Below are positions 1 to 7,846 of a DNA stretch of 64,000 nt, one piece after another. Numbering within the stretch: the first letter of the stretch is position 1; every line of letters begins with the position of its first letter. The notes under the pieces are model-generated. The model saw only the letters and a list, made by a program, of their open reading frames with translations, ran no database searches and was not told the origin of the DNA. The stretch comes from Lactobacillus gallinarum DSM 10532 = JCM 2011 (GTDB lineage Bacteria; Bacillota; Bacilli; Lactobacillales; Lactobacillaceae). The DNA lies in assembly GCF_001434975.1 (NCBI RefSeq), contig NZ_AZEL01000050.1, positions 28,008 to 92,007 of the forward strand, given 5' to 3'. The position numbers and the translations under genes were made by a program.

Positions 1-5
1 TTTAT

Positions 6-79
6 GGCGGAATTGGTGAAGGGGTTAACACACTGGTTTGTGGATCCAGCATGCGTGGGTTCGAATCCCACATTCCGCC
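6..79 (+). tRNA. tRNA-His (anticodon GTG)
   Basis: Cloverleaf with an 8-bp acceptor (GGCGGAAT pairing with ATTCCGCC), which includes the extra G-1:C73 pair diagnostic of tRNA-His. The T arm reads GTGGG-TTCGAAT-CCCAC and the anticodon GTG is at 40-42. The 3' CCA is not encoded. Seven bases separate it from the next tRNA, so both are probably processed from one transcript whose start lies before the window. Confidence 0.95.
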
Positions 80-86
80 CCATAAT

Positions 87-159
87 GGAGGATTAGCTCA
101 GCTGGGAGAGCATCTGCCTTACAAGCAGGAGGTCACAGGTTCGAGCCCTGTATCCTCCA
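87..159 (+). tRNA. tRNA-Val (anticodon TAC)
   Basis: Cloverleaf with acceptor GGAGGAT/ATCCTCC and discriminator A159. The anticodon arm CTGCC-TTACAA-GCAG places TAC in the anticodon, decoding GUA/GUN valine. The T arm contains GGTTCGAGCC. It is cotranscribed with the preceding tRNA-His and followed at once by a terminator. Confidence 0.95.
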
Positions 160-168
160 TATTTTTTT

Positions 169-200
169 ACTCTTATTATCGCTGATAATAGGAGTTTTTG
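169..200 (+). terminator. Rho-independent terminator after the tRNA pair
   Basis: Stem ACTCTTATTATC / GATAATAGGAGT with a 3-nt loop, followed by TTTTT. It closes the tRNA-His/tRNA-Val transcript ahead of the MFS gene. Confidence 0.8.
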
Positions 201-221
201 TTTTTTAAAGGGGAAATTTGA

Positions 222-1688
222 ATGAATAAAAAACAAATTACGATGGTCACCATTGCCTTGATGTTAGGTAATGTTATGTCAGGACTTGATGGGACGATTA
301 TTAATACCGCAATTCCGGCGATTGTTGCAGCTTTGCATGGAATTCAGTTTATGGGATGGATTGTTGCTATTTTCTTATTAGGGATGTCTATTTCAATTCC
401 AATTTGGACTAAGATAGGCGAGAAAATCACTAATAAAAAGGCCTTTGAAATTTCACTGATTTTGTTTGTTTTAGGTTCTGCTTTACAAGGTATGGCACCT
501 AATATCATCTTTTTCTTATGCTCTAGATTCATCATGGGGATCGGTGCTGGTGGTATGGGGTCTCTTCCTTATATCATTGCCGGTTATGTTTTTAAAAATA
601 TTAAAACCAGAACTAAGGTATTAGGCTACTTAACAGCAAGCTGGAATGGAGCTGCTATTTTAGGACCATTGGTTGGTGGTTGGTTAATCGATGCCTTTTC
701 ATGGCACTGGGTTTTCTATATTAATATTCCAATCGGTTTGATAGCATTAATCATCTGTCTTGTTTACTACAAGCCTGTTACACCAGAAAAAACACCAGTC
801 CTCGATATTCCTGGTGCCGGATTATTAGTTATTGGATTGCTTTTATTCTTAATGGGCGTTCAACTAGTTGGGTTAACAGCTAACTGGATTGTCATTAGCT
901 TGACTATTGTTAGTCTAGTGTTTATTGTTCTCTTCTTTATTCGTGAGAATCATGCGGCTAATCCAATCATTCCGGTATCCTTATTTAAAAATAAAGATTT
1001 AGACGGTGATTTTCTTTTATTTGCCTTCACTTGGGGTGCATTTATTGCTGTTAATACTTATATGCCGATGTGGGCTCAAGCATTACTCGGTTTATCTGCA
1101 CTTTTAGGTGGGATGACTCTGATTCCTAACTCAATCGTAGAAATCATTGCTTCCCAAAGCGTAGCGGCTATTCAAGAACATATGACAACATTTAAATTGG
1201 CTTTAATTGGAATCATTGCGATGATGATTTCGTCCGTCGGGTTGTTTTTGGCAGATATTCATACGCCAGTACAGATATTGACGTTTATTGGTGCGTTTTC
1301 AGGAATTGGTGTTGGCTTTATCTTCGTTGCTATGCAGTTAAAAGTGCAGCTAGATGCTGGATTAAAGAATATGGCTACAGCTACTTCAACGTCATATTTG
1401 ATTAGAATCCTGGCACAAACTGTGATGGCAGCTGTGTACGGCGTAATTATGAACTTGAACTTAGCAAGTGGAGTTCATACGCATAAAGGTATTACGATGG
1501 CCATGATGAATAAATTGAGTGACGCCAAAAGTGCAAAATTATTGCCGCAGAATTTAGTACCAACTATGAGAACTATTTTCCATGCCGGAATCAAAGAAAT
1601 TATGTTGGTATCGTTAATTTTGTTAATCATTGCCTTTGTGCTGAATTTCTACTTTAACTTTGGTAAAAAGCGCAAGAAATTGCAATAA
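222..1688 (+). CDS. DHA2-type MFS multidrug efflux transporter
   Basis: 488 aa and almost entirely hydrophobic, as expected for the 14-helix DHA2 branch of the major facilitator superfamily, which exports drugs by proton antiport. The N-terminus has the MSGLDGTIINTAIPAI helix-1 signature with the membrane-embedded Asp. A motif-C-like ILGPLVGGW lies in helix 5, characteristic of antiporters. SD AAAGGGGA precedes ATG 222. It is strongly similar along its length to the MFS gene at 7847-9316, so the two are paralogues. The convergent TetR gene at 1696-2208 ends only 8 bp away. The substrate cannot be read from sequence. Confidence 0.88.
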   Translation: MNKKQITMVTIALMLGNVMSGLDGTIINTAIPAIVAALHGIQFMGWIVAIFLLGMSISIPIWTKIGEKITNKKAFEISLILFVLGSALQGMAPNIIFFLCSRFIMGIGAGGMGSLPYIIAGYVFKNIKTRTKVLGYLTASWNGAAILGPLVGGWLIDAFSWHWVFYINIPIGLIALIICLVYYKPVTPEKTPVLDIPGAGLLVIGLLLFLMGVQLVGLTANWIVISLTIVSLVFIVLFFIRENHAANPIIPVSLFKNKDLDGDFLLFAFTWGAFIAVNTYMPMWAQALLGLSALLGGMTLIPNSIVEIIASQSVAAIQEHMTTFKLALIGIIAMMISSVGLFLADIHTPVQILTFIGAFSGIGVGFIFVAMQLKVQLDAGLKNMATATSTSYLIRILAQTVMAAVYGVIMNLNLASGVHTHKGITMAMMNKLSDAKSAKLLPQNLVPTMRTIFHAGIKEIMLVSLILLIIAFVLNFYFNFGKKRKKLQ

Positions 1689-1695
1689 TAAGACA

Positions 1696-2208
1696 TTAAA
1701 GCATAATGTGTTTTTCCGCATAATTAATTAAATCTTCGAGTGGAGTTTGATAATCCTGCTTAACCCACCAAATTAAGAGCATATAAATTCCGCCTGATTG
1801 GTAGGCGACTGCATAATCTGGTAAATTTAAGTCTGGGTGGTAGACACCAAGCAGTTTTTTCAAATAGCGAGTTTGAAAGTTTAATAGACTGCCTTCAAAA
1901 CCAGCGTCTAACAAGATTTTCATGACTTTAGGATTTTCTTTAAAAAATGTCAGATAAACAATTAGCTGTTTGGTCAATGTCTTTAGTTTATGTTCATTGA
2001 TATCAACAATAAATTTTTTATATTGATTAGCCAAAAATAGCGTTAGTACGTCATTTTTTTGGCTATAGTTACGATAAAAAGAAGTACGAGAAACATGAGC
2101 TTTACGCGTAATTTCTGCAATGGAAATTTCGGCGTAAGGCTTTTTTTGTAATAAAGAAAATAAGGCTTCTTCTATCTGTTGCTGCGTGTGCAGACTTTTC
2201 ATATTCAT
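1696..2208 (-). CDS. TetR/AcrR family transcriptional regulator
   Basis: 170 aa with an N-terminal TetR helix-turn-helix (residues about 8-48: QQQIEEALFSLL..., ISIAEITRKAHVSRTSFYRNYSQK). A divergent ligand-binding C-terminal half matches the TetR_C type of small regulators. ATG 2208 is preceded by AAAGGATG. It is transcribed divergently from oleate hydratase at 2318. The 109-bp gap holds overlapping TGTAA/TTACA dyads that would suit a TetR dimer, so it is probably a fatty-acid-responsive repressor of the hydratase and of itself. That role is inferred from position only. Confidence 0.85.
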   Translation of the reverse strand: MNMKSLHTQQQIEEALFSLLQKKPYAEISIAEITRKAHVSRTSFYRNYSQKNDVLTLFLANQYKKFIVDINEHKLKTLTKQLIVYLTFFKENPKVMKILLDAGFEGSLLNFQTRYLKKLLGVYHPDLNLPDYAVAYQSGGIYMLLIWWVKQDYQTPLEDLINYAEKHIML

Positions 2209-2236
2209 AAAAAATCATCCTTTGATTAGTTTTAAT

Positions 2237-2314
2237 TTGACAAATGATATCGCTTACACTATTATTATAGCTGTAAATAGTTACAGGTGTAACGATTATT
2301 TGAAAGAAGTGTAA
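2237..2314 (+). promoter_or_regulatory. Oleate hydratase promoter with overlapping TGTAA/TTACA operators
   Basis: A strong sigma-A promoter is visible: TTGACA at 2237-2242, a 17-bp spacer and TATTAT at 2260-2265. Immediately downstream are two overlapping inverted repeats, CTGTAA-4-TTACAG (2271-2286) and GTTACA-GG-TGTAAC (2280-2293). Further single copies lie at 2254-2258 (TTACA) and 2310-2314 (TGTAA). A protein bound at the dyads would sit at the start site and block transcription. The adjacent TetR protein is the obvious candidate. Confidence 0.6.
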
Positions 2315-2317
2315 ATT

Positions 2318-4090
2318 ATGCATTATAGCAATGGTAATTATGAAGCATTTGTAAAGGCTGAAAAGCCAAAAGACGTTGATCAAAAATCAGCATATATTGT
2401 TGGATCAGGATTAGCTGCTCTTGCCAGCGCTGTATTCTTGATTCGTGATGGACAAATGAAGGGCAATAGAATTCACATTTTTGAAGAATTAGCCCTTCCT
2501 GGTGGTTCAATGGATGGTATTTACAATAAAGAAAAAGAAAGTTATATCATCCGTGGTGGTCGTGAAATGGAACCACACTTTGAATGCTTATGGGACTTAT
2601 TCAGATCAATTCCTTCAACCGAACATGAAGGTGAATCAATTTTGGATGAATTCTATCGCTTGAATAGAAAAGATCCAAGCTATGCTAAAACCCGTGTCAT
2701 CATCAATCGCGGTGAAGCTTTACCAACTGACGGTCAACTTTTGTTAACACCTAAGGCAGTAAAGGAAATCATCGACCTTTGCTTAACACCTGAAAAAGAT
2801 TTGCAAAATAAGAAGATTAACGAAGTCTTTACCAAAGAATTCTTCCAATCCAACTTCTGGCTTTACTGGTCAACTATGTTTGCCTTTGAACCATGGGCAA
2901 GTGCAATGGAAATGCGTCGCTACTTGATGCGTTTCGTTCAACACGTTGCTACATTGAAGAATTTATCATCACTTCGCTTTACTAAGTATAACCAATATGA
3001 ATCATTAATTCTGCCAATGGTTAAATATTTGAAAGGACATGGCGTTCAATTCCATTACGACACTGTAGTAGATAACATCTTTGTTAACCGTTCAGATGGT
3101 AAAAAAGTTGCCAAGCAAATTGTTTTAACTGAAAAAGGTGAAAGAAAGACAATTGATTTAACTGAAAACGATCTTGTCTTTGTCACTAACGGTTCTATCA
3201 CTGAAAGCACTACTTATGGTGATAACTTCCACCCAGCTCCAGCAGAGCATGAATTAGGTGCTAGCTGGCAATTATGGAAGAACTTGGCTGCTCAAGATGA
3301 AGACTTTGGTCATCCAGAGGTCTTCTGCAGGGATATTCCAAAGGCTAACTGGAGAATGTCAGCTACAATTACCTTTAAGAATGATGATATTGTGCCATTT
3401 ATTGAAGCAGTTAATAAGAAAGATCCACACAGTGGTTCAATTGTTACTAGTGGACCAACTACAATTAAGGATTCTAACTGGTTATTAGGTTACTCAATTA
3501 GTCGTCAGCCACACTTTAAGGCACAAAAGCCAAATGAATTGATTGTTTGGCTCTATGGCTTGTTCTCAGACACTAAGGGTAATTATGTTGAAAAGACTAT
3601 GCCTGACTGTAATGGTATCGAATTGTGTGAAGAATGGCTTTACCACATGGGTGTTCCTGAAGAAAGAATTCCTGAAATGGCTGCAGCTGCAACTACTATT
3701 CCAGCACATATGCCATACATTACTTCATACTTTATGCCAAGAGCATTAGGCGATAGACCAAAGGTAGTGCCAGATCATTCAAAGAACTTAGCCTTCATTG
3801 GTAACTTTGCGGAAACTCCAAGAGACACTGTCTTTACTACTGAATATTCAGTTAGAACCGCGATGGAAGCTGTCTACACATTGCTTGATATCGACCGTGG
3901 CGTACCTGAAGTATTCGCTTCTGCCTTTGATGTCAGAATGTTGATGAATGCGATGTACTACTTGAACGATCAAAAGAAGCTTGAAGACTTTGATTTACCA
4001 ATGCCTGAGAAGTTGGTAATTAAGGGGATACTCAAGAAGGTTAAGGGTACTTATGTTGAAGAATTGATGAAGAAGTATAAGTTGATTTAG
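2318..4090 (+). CDS. ohyA: Oleate hydratase (MCRA family, FAD-dependent)
   Basis: 590 aa, the usual length for lactobacillus oleate hydratases, once called myosin-cross-reactive antigen. They add water to the cis-9 (or cis-12) double bond of free unsaturated fatty acids to give hydroxy fatty acids, a detoxification reaction. The N-terminal Rossmann motif [12 protein letters not shown] (about 28-39) binds FAD. The family motif RGGREME (79-85) carries the conserved Glu thought to act with FAD. The conserved [21 protein letters not shown] segment closes the C-terminal half. SD GAAAGAAG precedes ATG 2318. It is monocistronic, with a terminator at 4118. The divergent TetR gene is the likely regulator. 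Confidence 0.95.
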   Translation: MHYSNGNYEAFVKAEKPKDVDQKSAYIVGSGLAALASAVFLIRDGQMKGNRIHIFEELALPGGSMDGIYNKEKESYIIRGGREMEPHFECLWDLFRSIPSTEHEGESILDEFYRLNRKDPSYAKTRVIINRGEALPTDGQLLLTPKAVKEIIDLCLTPEKDLQNKKINEVFTKEFFQSNFWLYWSTMFAFEPWASAMEMRRYLMRFVQHVATLKNLSSLRFTKYNQYESLILPMVKYLKGHGVQFHYDTVVDNIFVNRSDGKKVAKQIVLTEKGERKTIDLTENDLVFVTNGSITESTTYGDNFHPAPAEHELGASWQLWKNLAAQDEDFGHPEVFCRDIPKANWRMSATITFKNDDIVPFIEAVNKKDPHSGSIVTSGPTTIKDSNWLLGYSISRQPHFKAQKPNELIVWLYGLFSDTKGNYVEKTMPDCNGIELCEEWLYHMGVPEERIPEMAAAATTIPAHMPYITSYFMPRALGDRPKVVPDHSKNLAFIGNFAETPRDTVFTTEYSVRTAMEAVYTLLDIDRGVPEVFASAFDVRMLMNAMYYLNDQKKLEDFDLPMPEKLVIKGILKKVKGTYVEELMKKYKLI

Positions 4091-4117
4091 ACAATAAAAT
4101 ATTGTGAAAAACAGAGC

Positions 4118-4145
4118 AACTGTCGCGTCATGCGGCAGTTTTTCT
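4118..4145 (+). terminator. Terminator after oleate hydratase
   Basis: Stem AACTGTCGC / GCGGCAGTT with a short loop, followed by TTTTT. Confidence 0.75.
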
Positions 4146-4264
4146 GTTATTATTATGGTATTGAGTTTTAATAGTGATTTTAATTAGAAAAGAAGGATAT
4201 TATTTTAGACTCGAAACCCGCCCGATGGGGCACAAAAGCATACCGTGACGCAAAAGATTTATAC

Positions 4265-4735
4265 ATGAAGGCCTTTCCTGCATGGGAAAGATTCTCAATG
4301 TTTTCTCTTTTAGCAATGTCACTACACCGTAATGTTAAGTTTCACGCAATTTACAATGGAGATCAGTTCTGCGGCATTACTTATTATGCCGAAAACGATA
4401 AGACGGTTTATTTGACCTACTTGGCAATCAATGAAGAATTGCGCGGCCAAGGCTATGGTTCCAAGATTTTGACCATGCTTGAAGATCGTTTTCCAGATAA
4501 GCAAATTGTGATTGATATTGAGCCAGTAACTTCAAAGGCGAAGAATTATAAACAGCGAGTTAGCCGACTTAAGTTCTATGAGCGGAATGGTTTCCATAGA
4601 ACGGATCAAAAGTTGAAAGATCCTGATGGAGAATTTGAGGCGCTAACGACAGGGAAGAAGCTGGATAAGGAAAGCTTCATTGATACCTTGCGTCAGATGA
4701 GCTTCGGCTTTTATCAGGCAAAAGTTGAAAAATAA
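4265..4735 (+). CDS. GNAT family N-acetyltransferase (start codon uncertain)
   Basis: The GNAT fold is visible in YLTYLAINEELRGQGYGSKIL (acetyl-CoA pyrophosphate loop RGQGYG). It is followed by FYERNGFHR, the usual C-terminal GNAT strand. The substrate is unknown. ATG 4265 has no Shine-Dalgarno sequence. The frame stays open upstream and encodes LDSKPARWGTKAYRDAKDLY before the Met. A good SD (AGAAGGA, 4191-4197) is placed for a start at ATT 4199 or 4202, so the native start was probably an ATG that is now ATT. With that extension the protein would be about 177 aa. Coordinates use the first ordinary start. Confidence 0.75.
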   Translation: MKAFPAWERFSMFSLLAMSLHRNVKFHAIYNGDQFCGITYYAENDKTVYLTYLAINEELRGQGYGSKILTMLEDRFPDKQIVIDIEPVTSKAKNYKQRVSRLKFYERNGFHRTDQKLKDPDGEFEALTTGKKLDKESFIDTLRQMSFGFYQAKVEK

Positions 4736-4790
4736 TGGAGGAGTGAAGCCGTTGTGGTTTTACTCTTTTTTCTTAATAAGGAATAACATC

Positions 4791-5627
4791 ATGGAAAAAT
4801 ATGTAACTTTAAACAATGGCGTAAAAATGCCGCGCCTTGGCTTTGGCGTTTATCAAATTAATGATCTAGCTCAAACGCAGCAAGTCGTAGAAGATGGACT
4901 TGAAGTCGGCTACCGTCTAGTCGATACTGCGCAAATTTACGGCAATGAACAAGCTGTGGGGGATGCAATTAAGCACAGTAATGTCCCTCGAGAAGATATT
5001 TTCGTCACTTCCAAGGTCTGGGTCGACGATTACGGCTATGATGCAACGCTCAAGGCTTTTGATGAGACGATGAAGAAATTGCAGCTAGATTATCTTGATC
5101 TGTATCTAATTCATAAGCCTTATAACGATTATTATGGCACGTGGCGGGCAATGGAACGTTTATACAAAGAAGGCCGCATTCGTGCAATCGGTGTTAGCAG
5201 TTTTTGGAATGAACGGTTAGCTGATTTAATTACCTTCAATAATGTGAAGCCAGCGGTAAATCAAATTGAAACAAATGTCTGGAATCAAGAGTGGAAATCA
5301 CAGGCATATATGGAAAAAGAAGGTGTACAGCCTGAAGCATGGGCCCCATTTGCGGAAGGTGCTGAGCATATTTTTACCAATCCTGTTTTAGCAGAAATTG
5401 CGCAAAAGCATGGTAAGACTACAGCCCAAGTGATGATTAGATGGTTCTTGCAAAGAAATTATGTTGTAATTCCAAAATCTGTTCATAAAGCAAGATTAGC
5501 TGAAAACTTCGATGTCTTTGACTTTGGGATTGATGCTGAAGACATGGCAAAGATTAAGACACTGGATCAAGGACATAGCGTTTTAGAAGATGAGATGGAC
5601 CCAGAGATTGCTGAAAGTTTTAGATAA
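4791..5627 (+). CDS. Aldo/keto reductase (2,5-diketo-gluconate reductase-like)
   Basis: 278 aa, standard for the AKR superfamily of NADPH-dependent carbonyl reductases. The barrel start MPRLGFGVYQ is present, as is the catalytic tetrad context: Asp in RLVDTAQIYGNE, Lys in FVTSKVW, His in LYLIHKP. The C-terminal cofactor segment VVIPKSVHKARLAEN recognises NADP. The start is ATG 4791 with SD AAGGA. A longer open frame from 4725 overlaps the preceding gene and lacks an SD. It probably reduces aldehydes or dicarbonyls; the physiological substrate is unknown. Confidence 0.9.
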   Translation: MEKYVTLNNGVKMPRLGFGVYQINDLAQTQQVVEDGLEVGYRLVDTAQIYGNEQAVGDAIKHSNVPREDIFVTSKVWVDDYGYDATLKAFDETMKKLQLDYLDLYLIHKPYNDYYGTWRAMERLYKEGRIRAIGVSSFWNERLADLITFNNVKPAVNQIETNVWNQEWKSQAYMEKEGVQPEAWAPFAEGAEHIFTNPVLAEIAQKHGKTTAQVMIRWFLQRNYVVIPKSVHKARLAENFDVFDFGIDAEDMAKIKTLDQGHSVLEDEMDPEIAESFR

Positions 5628-5636
5628 AAATAAAAA

Positions 5637-5672
5637 CAGTTAGTTATCGTTAGTGATAGCTAACTGCTTTTT
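5637..5672. terminator. Bidirectional terminator between AKR and uraA
   Basis: Stem CAGTTAGTTATC / GATAGCTAACTG flanked by an A-run and CTTTTT. It sits between two convergent genes and can serve both. Confidence 0.8.
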
Positions 5673-5684
5673 GCTTAATATTAA

Positions 5685-7013
5685 TTATTGGTAAATCTTA
5701 CCATCTTGCTTTTGCTTATTCTTTTCTTCAAGTGCCTTTTCACTGGCAGCTTTCTTAGGAAGAACCCAGTTCAAGATCATACCGATAATGGTTGAAAGGG
5801 CAACTGAAGTTAATTGGAAGTTGCCAAGTTGGAGGTAGGCACCACCGATACCGATAACCAAGATAACTGAAGCGATTAACATGTTGCGTTTTTCACCAAA
5901 GTCAACCTTATCGTCAACTAAGATCTTCAAACCGTTAGAAGCGATTGTACCAAAGAGTAAGAATGAAATTCCTCCAATTACTGGCATTGGAATTGATTCG
6001 ATTAACGCAGCAAGCTTACCAACAAAACTGAAGATGATCGCACAAACTGCGGCACCGGCAAGGACCCAAACAGAGTGCACCTTAGTCATAGCTAACACAC
6101 CGATGTTTTCACCGTATGAAGTTGTAGGAGGACCACCGATGAAACCGGCGATAATCGTTGAAATACCGTCACCCATCATAGTTCTGTGAAGACCAGGATC
6201 TTTAAAGAAGTTACGCTTAGTCAATGAGTTAAGCACCATAATGTGTCCCATGTGTTCCGTCATCGTAACGAAGGCAATTGGTGCCATGGCTAAAATGGCT
6301 GCTGGATACCATTTGAAGTGGTAGCTAATGCCCATCACATCAAGTGAAGGAATAGAGAACCAAGCGGCTTTTTCAACACCTGAGAAGTCTACAATGCCTA
6401 AGAAGCAGGCTAAGATATAACCACAGATGATGCCGAGCATGATTGAAACTAAGCTCGTGAAGCCTTTGAAACACATTTGGAAGACCAAAGTCATGACTAA
6501 TGTGAAAATGGCAACACCAAAGTAGGTTAAATCATACTTTTGGTTGTTCATCATCGCATCATTGGCAGCAGTCGTAGCAAGAGACAAACCAATAACGATG
6601 ATAATTGGTCCTACAACGATTGGTGGCAAGACCTTGTTAACCCAGCCAGAACCAACCTTAGCAATGATTAAGGCAACGATAACGTAAACTAAACCAGAGG
6701 CAATCGCACCTTGAGCAACAGCGGGATAACCGTCGGCTTTCATCAAAGCTTGCATAGTAGCAACGAAAGCAAAACTTGATCCCAAGTATGCTGGAATCTT
6801 GAAGTGAGTCAAGATCATGTGGACCAAGGTACCGATTCCGGAAGAAAGCAAGGCAATACTTGGGTTAATTCCGATCAAAATTGGCACTAGTACAGTTGAA
6901 CCGAACATGGCAAACATGTGCTGCAAGGACAAGAGCACGCCTTGGCCAAATTCGGGCTTTTCGTAGACGTCTAAAATCGCGTCTGGATTTCTAAAATTCT
7001 CTTTTTTACTCAT
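5685..7013 (-). CDS. uraA: Uracil permease (NCS2 family)
   Basis: 442 aa with about 14 membrane segments. It has the NCS2 signature region GGPPTTSYGENIGVLAMTKV (about 278-297), whose Glu binds the nucleobase in UraA. The N-terminus FGQGVLLSLQHMFAMFGSTVLVPILIG is typical of uracil/H+ symporters and contains the conserved QHMFAMFG. It is the second gene of a pyrR-uraA unit, 12 bp behind pyrR, and shares its attenuator. Import of exogenous uracil is therefore switched off when UMP is high. No pyr biosynthesis genes are linked here. Confidence 0.93.
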   Translation of the reverse strand: MSKKENFRNPDAILDVYEKPEFGQGVLLSLQHMFAMFGSTVLVPILIGINPSIALLSSGIGTLVHMILTHFKIPAYLGSSFAFVATMQALMKADGYPAVAQGAIASGLVYVIVALIIAKVGSGWVNKVLPPIVVGPIIIVIGLSLATTAANDAMMNNQKYDLTYFGVAIFTLVMTLVFQMCFKGFTSLVSIMLGIICGYILACFLGIVDFSGVEKAAWFSIPSLDVMGISYHFKWYPAAILAMAPIAFVTMTEHMGHIMVLNSLTKRNFFKDPGLHRTMMGDGISTIIAGFIGGPPTTSYGENIGVLAMTKVHSVWVLAGAAVCAIIFSFVGKLAALIESIPMPVIGGISFLLFGTIASNGLKILVDDKVDFGEKRNMLIASVILVIGIGGAYLQLGNFQLTSVALSTIIGMILNWVLPKKAASEKALEEKNKQKQDGKIYQ

Positions 7014-7025
7014 TCATTCAAACTC

Positions 7026-7556
7026 CTATTTGTTAATTAACTCAATGCTGTCTTTATCATCGACTTCAGTCATTGAGACCTTAACTTCCTCATTCATTGC
7101 AGTAGGAATATTTTTACCAATAAAGTCAGGTCTGATAGGCAATTCACGGTGACCGCGATCTACTAAAACAGCTAGATTAATTTTGGCAGGACGACCTTGA
7201 TCCATTAACGCATCAAGAGCTGCTCTAATAGTTCTACCTGTAAAAAGTACGTCGTCAACTAAAACAACATTTTTATCAGTAATGTCAAAATCTAGTTGTT
7301 GGTCATGAATTACTTTCTCTTTTTGCGATTCGGGTAAATCATCACGGTATTGCGAAACATCAATTGCACCAACAGGAATTTCTACATCTTCAAGATTTTT
7401 TAAATTCGTTGCGATTCTTTGTGCTAAGTAAAGGCCACGAGTCTTAATTCCCACTAAAATTAGGTTCTCGGTTCCTTTATTACGTTCGACAATTTCGTAA
7501 GTCATTCGCATCAATGCACGTTTAATACCGATTGCATCAATAATTTCTTTTGCCAT
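7026..7556 (-). CDS. pyrR: Bifunctional pyr operon attenuator / uracil phosphoribosyltransferase PyrR
   Basis: 176 aa, normal for PyrR. It binds UMP or UTP and a stem-loop in pyr leader mRNAs to favour termination, and has weak UPRTase activity. The PRPP-binding loop VVLVDDVLFTGRTIRAALDA covers about residues 97-116, with GIKTRG before it. The start is ATG 7556 (MAKEIIDAIG). The open frame continues upstream through the attenuator, but that extension only translates RNA structure. PyrR controls its own operon through the leader at 7580-7700. Confidence 0.95.
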   Translation of the reverse strand: MAKEIIDAIGIKRALMRMTYEIVERNKGTENLILVGIKTRGLYLAQRIATNLKNLEDVEIPVGAIDVSQYRDDLPESQKEKVIHDQQLDFDITDKNVVLVDDVLFTGRTIRAALDALMDQGRPAKINLAVLVDRGHRELPIRPDFIGKNIPTAMNEEVKVSMTEVDDKDSIELINK

Positions 7557-7579
7557 ATAAATCCTTTCTAGATGACCAA

Positions 7580-7700
7580 AAGAAAAAGACCACCTGAACA
7601 CGGAGTCCAAGATGGTCTTTCTGTTATTACTAGCACAAAAAAGCCTAGTTAATGCAGATTTCCTTCTTAGCCTCACGGGACCAACTTTAAAGGTCATCAC
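7580..7700 (-). promoter_or_regulatory. PyrR-binding attenuator of pyrR-uraA
   Basis: Read on the minus strand, the leader contains the conserved PyrR-binding loop GTCCCGTGAGGCTAAGAAGG (plus-strand 7662-7682). About 45 nt later comes a terminator stem, AAAGACCATCT pairing with AGGTGGTCTTT (plus-strand 7585-7620), followed by a U-rich tract. This is the classic PyrR anti-antiterminator plus terminator arrangement, so UMP-bound PyrR should reduce expression. Confidence 0.88.
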
Positions 7701-7736
7701 TATTTTTTCTTATATTAAACTAGCAAAGCAAATTTT

Positions 7737-7807
7737 TGTCAAGATGATTAAAGTAAAATGATGAAAATGATTTTCATTTTGACAATCTTGATAGAAGTTA
7801 ATAGTAT
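7737..7807. promoter_or_regulatory. Divergent promoters flanking a Fur-box-like palindrome
   Basis: The rightward promoter is TTGACA 7779-7784, 17 bp, TAGTAT 7802-7807, serving the MFS gene at 7847. A leftward TTGACA is on the minus strand at 7742-7737, facing pyrR. Exactly between the two -35 boxes lies ATGAAAAT-G-ATTTTCAT (7761-7777). It resembles the 7-1-7 consensus of Fur/PerR/Zur metalloregulators (TGATAAT-N-ATTATCA). The promoter reading is solid; the regulator identity is inferred. Confidence 0.5.
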
Positions 7808-7846
7808 GTGATACATAGTTAGATAAAGGATTTAGAGGGTAATTGG

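Noticed and set aside
1693-1714. Weak hairpin ACATTA/TAATGT with T-run between the first MFS gene and the TetR gene.
   Set aside because: Only six A/T-rich pairs and overlaps the TetR stop codon; not strong enough to call a terminator.
7557-7700. N-terminal extension of PyrR by 48 residues.
   Set aside because: The bases form the PyrR attenuator and terminator; the conserved protein starts at ATG 7556.
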